From Silene conica (Eukaryota; Streptophyta; Magnoliopsida; Caryophyllales; Caryophyllaceae): a stretch of DNA of 64,000 nt. The position numbers were made by a program, and so were the translations under genes. The DNA is taken from contig CM055319.2 in NCBI GenBank assembly GCA_029255685.2, positions 29,793,568 through 29,857,567 of the forward strand. The letters run 5' to 3'. The notes under the pieces are model-generated. The model was not told the origin of the DNA. It did no database searches and worked only from the letters and a program-made list of their open reading frames with translations. Position 1 is the first letter of the stretch, and every line of letters starts with the position of its first letter. Shown one piece after another: positions 60,943 to 64,000 of this stretch.

Positions 60943-62463
60943 ATGCCACCATCTCGTGCAACCCGCTCTCTACAAAAGAAACCCACACCTCCTTCATCAA
61001 CCCCATCACCACCACCTTCCCCGACTCCGATAGCATCAGTCGCTCCCACCCCCGACCAGAGCAAACGACGCAAACTCAATCGTGGTTCACCCTCTAACTC
61101 TGATGACATGCAAGAATTCGACTCTCAAGTCCCTCGCCATATGTTTCCTGAATACTCTGTCGAAGCAACTCGTGCGGGTCTTGAGAAAGTACGCATGACC
61201 AAACAAGAAGGTACGTTAATTGATCGAGTTTTACCTTACGCCATTCATGCGGGTCAGTTTTACCCTAAGTCGTGGGTCAGTGGGTCAAAATCATTGCGTT
61301 TCTTTAAAGATTTTCTGACATTTCAAGGGTGGGAATACATAAGTGATTTCTCGGGTTTGTTATTTCCTATCGAGTTGGTTCAGTTCTTTGCTTCAGTTAA
61401 GCCGTGTGATGATGGGATAAGGGGTGTTGTGAATGGTCGAGATGTTGTTATAACGAAGTCAGATATCTGTGACATCTTTAAACTTGATCAAGAAGGATTA
61501 GTTCTTGACCTGAAAAAGGAATGGGGTGTAGTCTCTAAAGAACAAAAATTGGTGATTAAGAAATATTTTGATGCGGATGCCACTGAGACCACTCCTCTGC
61601 TTACGGTTTCATTCAACCCCAAATTAAAATTCTTCTTGAACTTTTTATGGAACACTGTGTTACCACGTCGGGGTGGTCGGGATAAGCTTGCTAGTGTTGA
61701 GGCCGTAGTGTTGTATAGTTGGTTGGAGGGACAGAAAATTGATTTGGCATCTATTGTTTGCCATAAAATCTGTCATGTTTCAAGTGTTCTTGTTAAGGAA
61801 AAATTCTGCTCCACCATCGACATTCCATATGGAATGTGGGTATCCGAATTAATGCTTAAGAAAGGTGTTGTCGATGATTCCAGTTTTGGGATTAAACCAA
61901 AAGATCGTATGTGTGATCGATTGTTGAAATTAATGGGAATTTGTTTTGACGGCGTTGATCTTACGTTTGGTAAAACTGAACCCACTCCGCATCCTTCGCC
62001 ATCCTTCGCGGGTCTTGAAGCCAAGATGGATCAAATTCTTGGTATGTGTGAAATTAAAAAGGAGAAGGAGGAGGCAGGGGGTAGCAGGGTTAAGAGGGGT
62101 CGTGATTTTGAGGTTAAGGTAACGGAATGGATGGAGAAAGTGGATAAGCATTTGGTGAAAATTGGCTCGGAGGTCTCTGTTGTCTGTTTGGAGTTGTTAA
62201 GCATGAGTGATCGTCTTTCTTTTCTTGCATCTCAAGGAGGAGCTATAGTGCGTGATCTTGGGTTGTTGCGAGAGGATGCTTCTAAAGCACTTGAGGCCGT
62301 CAAGGCACTCTCGCTCAAGGTACTTAACTTCAAAATCGCACTCAATGCTCAAGGAAGGAACGTGAACAGTTGCCTAGATAGGTTGGAGACCCTCGAATTT
62401 CGTACCCGACCCGACTACGTGAATCCTTATGCTAAGAATCCGGGTTCAAGCTCTCGCTCTTAA
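60943..62463 (+). CDS. SIRE env-like ORF (506 aa)
   Basis: A single open frame in the position where Sireviruses carry their env-like gene. Residues 1-45 are a Pro/Ser/Thr-rich basic tail (PTPPSSTPSPPPSPTP). Residues about 60-330 are a globular region with FYPKSWVSGSKSLRFFKDFL, FQGWEYISDFSGLLFPIELV and LWNTVLPRRGGRDKLASVEA, resembling the plant-transposon/env-like domain. Residues about 350-480 look helical and charged, with coiled-coil potential. I see no signal peptide and no strong membrane span, so a true envelope role is doubtful. The frame is whole. Confidence 0.75.
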   Translation: MPPSRATRSLQKKPTPPSSTPSPPPSPTPIASVAPTPDQSKRRKLNRGSPSNSDDMQEFDSQVPRHMFPEYSVEATRAGLEKVRMTKQEGTLIDRVLPYAIHAGQFYPKSWVSGSKSLRFFKDFLTFQGWEYISDFSGLLFPIELVQFFASVKPCDDGIRGVVNGRDVVITKSDICDIFKLDQEGLVLDLKKEWGVVSKEQKLVIKKYFDADATETTPLLTVSFNPKLKFFLNFLWNTVLPRRGGRDKLASVEAVVLYSWLEGQKIDLASIVCHKICHVSSVLVKEKFCSTIDIPYGMWVSELMLKKGVVDDSSFGIKPKDRMCDRLLKLMGICFDGVDLTFGKTEPTPHPSPSFAGLEAKMDQILGMCEIKKEKEEAGGSRVKRGRDFEVKVTEWMEKVDKHLVKIGSEVSVVCLELLSMSDRLSFLASQGGAIVRDLGLLREDASKALEAVKALSLKVLNFKIALNAQGRNVNSCLDRLETLEFRTRPDYVNPYAKNPGSSSRS

Positions 62464-63168
62464 TGATTCGAATCCGTCTCTGTTTCGTTGTTGGATTGAA
62501 GTTGGTTTGTTGTTGTTTTGTTCAAAGTCTAGGGTGGACTTATAAACTCTTTTGTGTTGTGGCCCAATGACCTTCCCTGGCCCATTAAGAAATCCGAAGC
62601 TCACTCTTCTTTTGCCTCTTCGGATTTCCTAACTCCAAACAGGCCCAAACTTAGTTCCTGTTCTGATGCGGCCCAACCTTCTATTTCCTTTTGACTTGGC
62701 CCATCGTATTTGTTATCTTTTGCAGGCCCATTATGCACTAACCTCGCCAGGCCCATTTTCTTAAACTTTGTCCCCCATTCGGCCCATTGGCTTAGTATTT
62801 TCGATTGTTGTGTATATTTTTAACATTCTGTATGTAGTTATGTGATATTCTCTATGTTCATATTATTTCGACTCGTTTATATGCTTGCTTATGCTTCGTA
62901 CGTATATTATTCTAGTCGTTTCATGTCTTTGTTCTCATCTTTTCGATGATGTCAAGAGGGGGAAATATGCGACTTAGATTAGAATTTGCCTAAGCTTGCT
63001 CCTTGTCGTAATTCATTGTCTCTTAGGGTTCTTAAAGGATATGGGATAGATAGAAGATAAAAACCCTAAGTTGATCTTTGCTATGAATGACCATTATTAT
63101 ATTGAGGGGGAACATACACTTAGACACGAAATCTAAGAAAGACTTGCCATCATCAAAAAGGGGGAATT
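62464..63168 (+). other. SIRE 3' non-coding zone with several purine tracts
   Basis: Purine tracts AAGAGGGGGAAA (about 62954), GAGGGGGAA (63103) and AAAAAGGGGGAA (63155-63166), the last touching the LTR. Multiplied purine tracts are a known Sirevirus trait. Between 62570 and 62790 the word GGCCCA recurs about seven times. Confidence 0.75.
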
Positions 63169-63879
63169 TGTTGAACCATATATTCAAATATATATATAGT
63201 ATATATGTTTATGTTTTGATAATAACAAGTCTAGCTATTTATATATTATATACTCGTATGTATAATCGTGTGCTAAGTGTACAGAACATTAGTAACAAGA
63301 TCTAATCAATCAAGTATAAAAGATTCAAGCATGTTAGTCAATGAATTGACTAAGTCGAAGATTGATAGAAGATCACAAGCGCGCATAATGAACTAAAGTT
63401 ATATTCATCAACTATAGCTTTAGCACAAGATTGATTCTAGTTATAGCCCGTGGCTATAACTCTATATCATGAAGAAATGATCGGAATATATATGTGTTTA
63501 AGTTGAAACGTTTGTTTCCAAATATGTGTCGTGTAGAATTAGTGTTTAATTGGTATTCTATTTTAATAAATAGGATTGTTAATCTTAATAGGATTATATA
63601 AAATATCTTTAAGTTAAATAAGGAATAAATAATTGTCTTATGAGATAATTATTTATTACTAAAATAAACTAAGGATTTTTATATAATTTTAATTGTCAGA
63701 AATATATAATCTAAATATAGTATGTTTCGACTTTGGAAAACGTGTAATATGACACGATTGCCATAAGTCGTGTAAGGATTACTTAAATAAATATTATGTA
63801 TTTATTTAATGTCCTAAACAAACTAAGATTATATTATGATAATATATTTTATTATCTTTGACATGGTTTAGGAAGTTGA
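63169..63879 (+). repeat. SIRE 3' LTR, first part
   Basis: Starts TGTTGAACC directly after the purine tract. It runs 711 bp and is then interrupted by a TR-GAG LTR at 63880. The 5' LTR is not in the window, so age cannot be judged. Confidence 0.8.
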
Positions 63880-64000
63880 TGTTGGAGGAAGTGTCCTCGA
63901 CAATAGTGTGTTGACGTAATTAAAACTCATTTGAATGAAACACACTGGGAGTGTTACTCTTTTAAAGTCGACTGATCAACATTAATCGATAATGATTGGC
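63880..64000 (+). repeat. Start of a third TR-GAG LTR (family of TR-GAG-2), cut by window end
   Basis: TGTTGGAGGAAGTGTCCTCG is the inverse of the end of the LTR at 40994 and 51834, and the match continues to the window end with a few differences. It is therefore the 5' LTR of a plus-strand copy. The preceding GTTGA (63875-63879) would be its target duplication. Confidence 0.9.

Larger units (their letters stand above)
57988..63879 (+). mobile_element. SIRE-type Ty1/copia retrotransposon, 3' part
   Basis: It begins in integrase directly after the CACTA-2 tip and runs through RT, RNase H, an env-like ORF, a non-coding zone with several purine tracts, and the start of the 3' LTR (TGTTGAACC at 63169). 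An env-like ORF after RNase H and repeated purine tracts before the 3' LTR are hallmarks of Sireviruses. The 5' half is not in the window. The visible coding parts are open; the element is broken by at least two insertions (CACTA-2 in pol, a TR-GAG in the LTR). Confidence 0.88.

Noticed and set aside
60879-61109. Glycine-rich minus-strand frame
   Set aside because: It is the antisense of the proline-rich start of the env-like ORF.

Overview
The window looks like nuclear DNA from a flowering plant, made almost wholly of nested transposable elements. The evidence is the element types: Ty1/copia and TRIM elements primed by initiator-Met tRNA, gag-only TR-GAG elements, a SIRE-type copia with an env-like ORF, a plant L1 LINE, and CACTA elements ending TTTGTAGTAGTG. 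I found no ordinary host gene, tRNA, rRNA or CRISPR. The DNA is AT-rich, and the species cannot be named from it.

Layout. (A) 1-21812 is the right part of a CACTA element (CACTA-1) whose left tip lies just outside the window. It is split by a minus-strand TR-GAG element (1361-9991, target duplication ACAAG, carrying a MULE-type MITE) and by a minus-strand copia (10791-20835, target duplication GCTCA, carrying two TRIM elements). Only about 3 kb of CACTA-1 itself is left, with exon-like blocks of an unrecognised gene. (B) 21816-22656 is a fragment of an Athila-like ORF. (C) 22657-25018 is part of a long LTR, here called family G, cut by (D) 25019-about 38811, a non-coding LARD-type LTR element complex with an L1 LINE (31694-35805) in its right LTR. 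(E) About 38812-57987 is CACTA-2. It has a TNP2/DUF4216 remnant, then a complete 11-exon gene (53417-57205) for a Transposase_24-like/Ulp1 protease protein, then motif-rich subterminal DNA. It is interrupted by a very young TR-GAG (39700-51834, target duplication GACAT), which itself carries a full-length family-G solo LTR (42935-45864, target duplication ATTAG). (F) 57988-63879 is the 3' part of a SIRE-type copia on the plus strand: pol, an env-like ORF, several polypurine tracts and the start of the 3' LTR. (G) 63880-64000 starts another TR-GAG LTR in the opposite orientation.

Insertion order is readable. CACTA-2 entered the SIRE element, TR-GAG-2 entered CACTA-2, and family G entered TR-GAG-2 and then collapsed to a solo LTR. 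The TR-GAG-2 LTRs differ at only about 4 of 1295 positions by eye.

The most unusual signal is inside the family-G LTR. About ten stem-loop units each have their own self-complementary stem around a shared loop, and the loop type has been replaced nearly array-wide between the two copies. Five GC-rich palindromes lie next to this array. The gag-only TR-GAG elements also share a 3' non-coding block with the pol-bearing copia, which suggests a parasite/helper relation.
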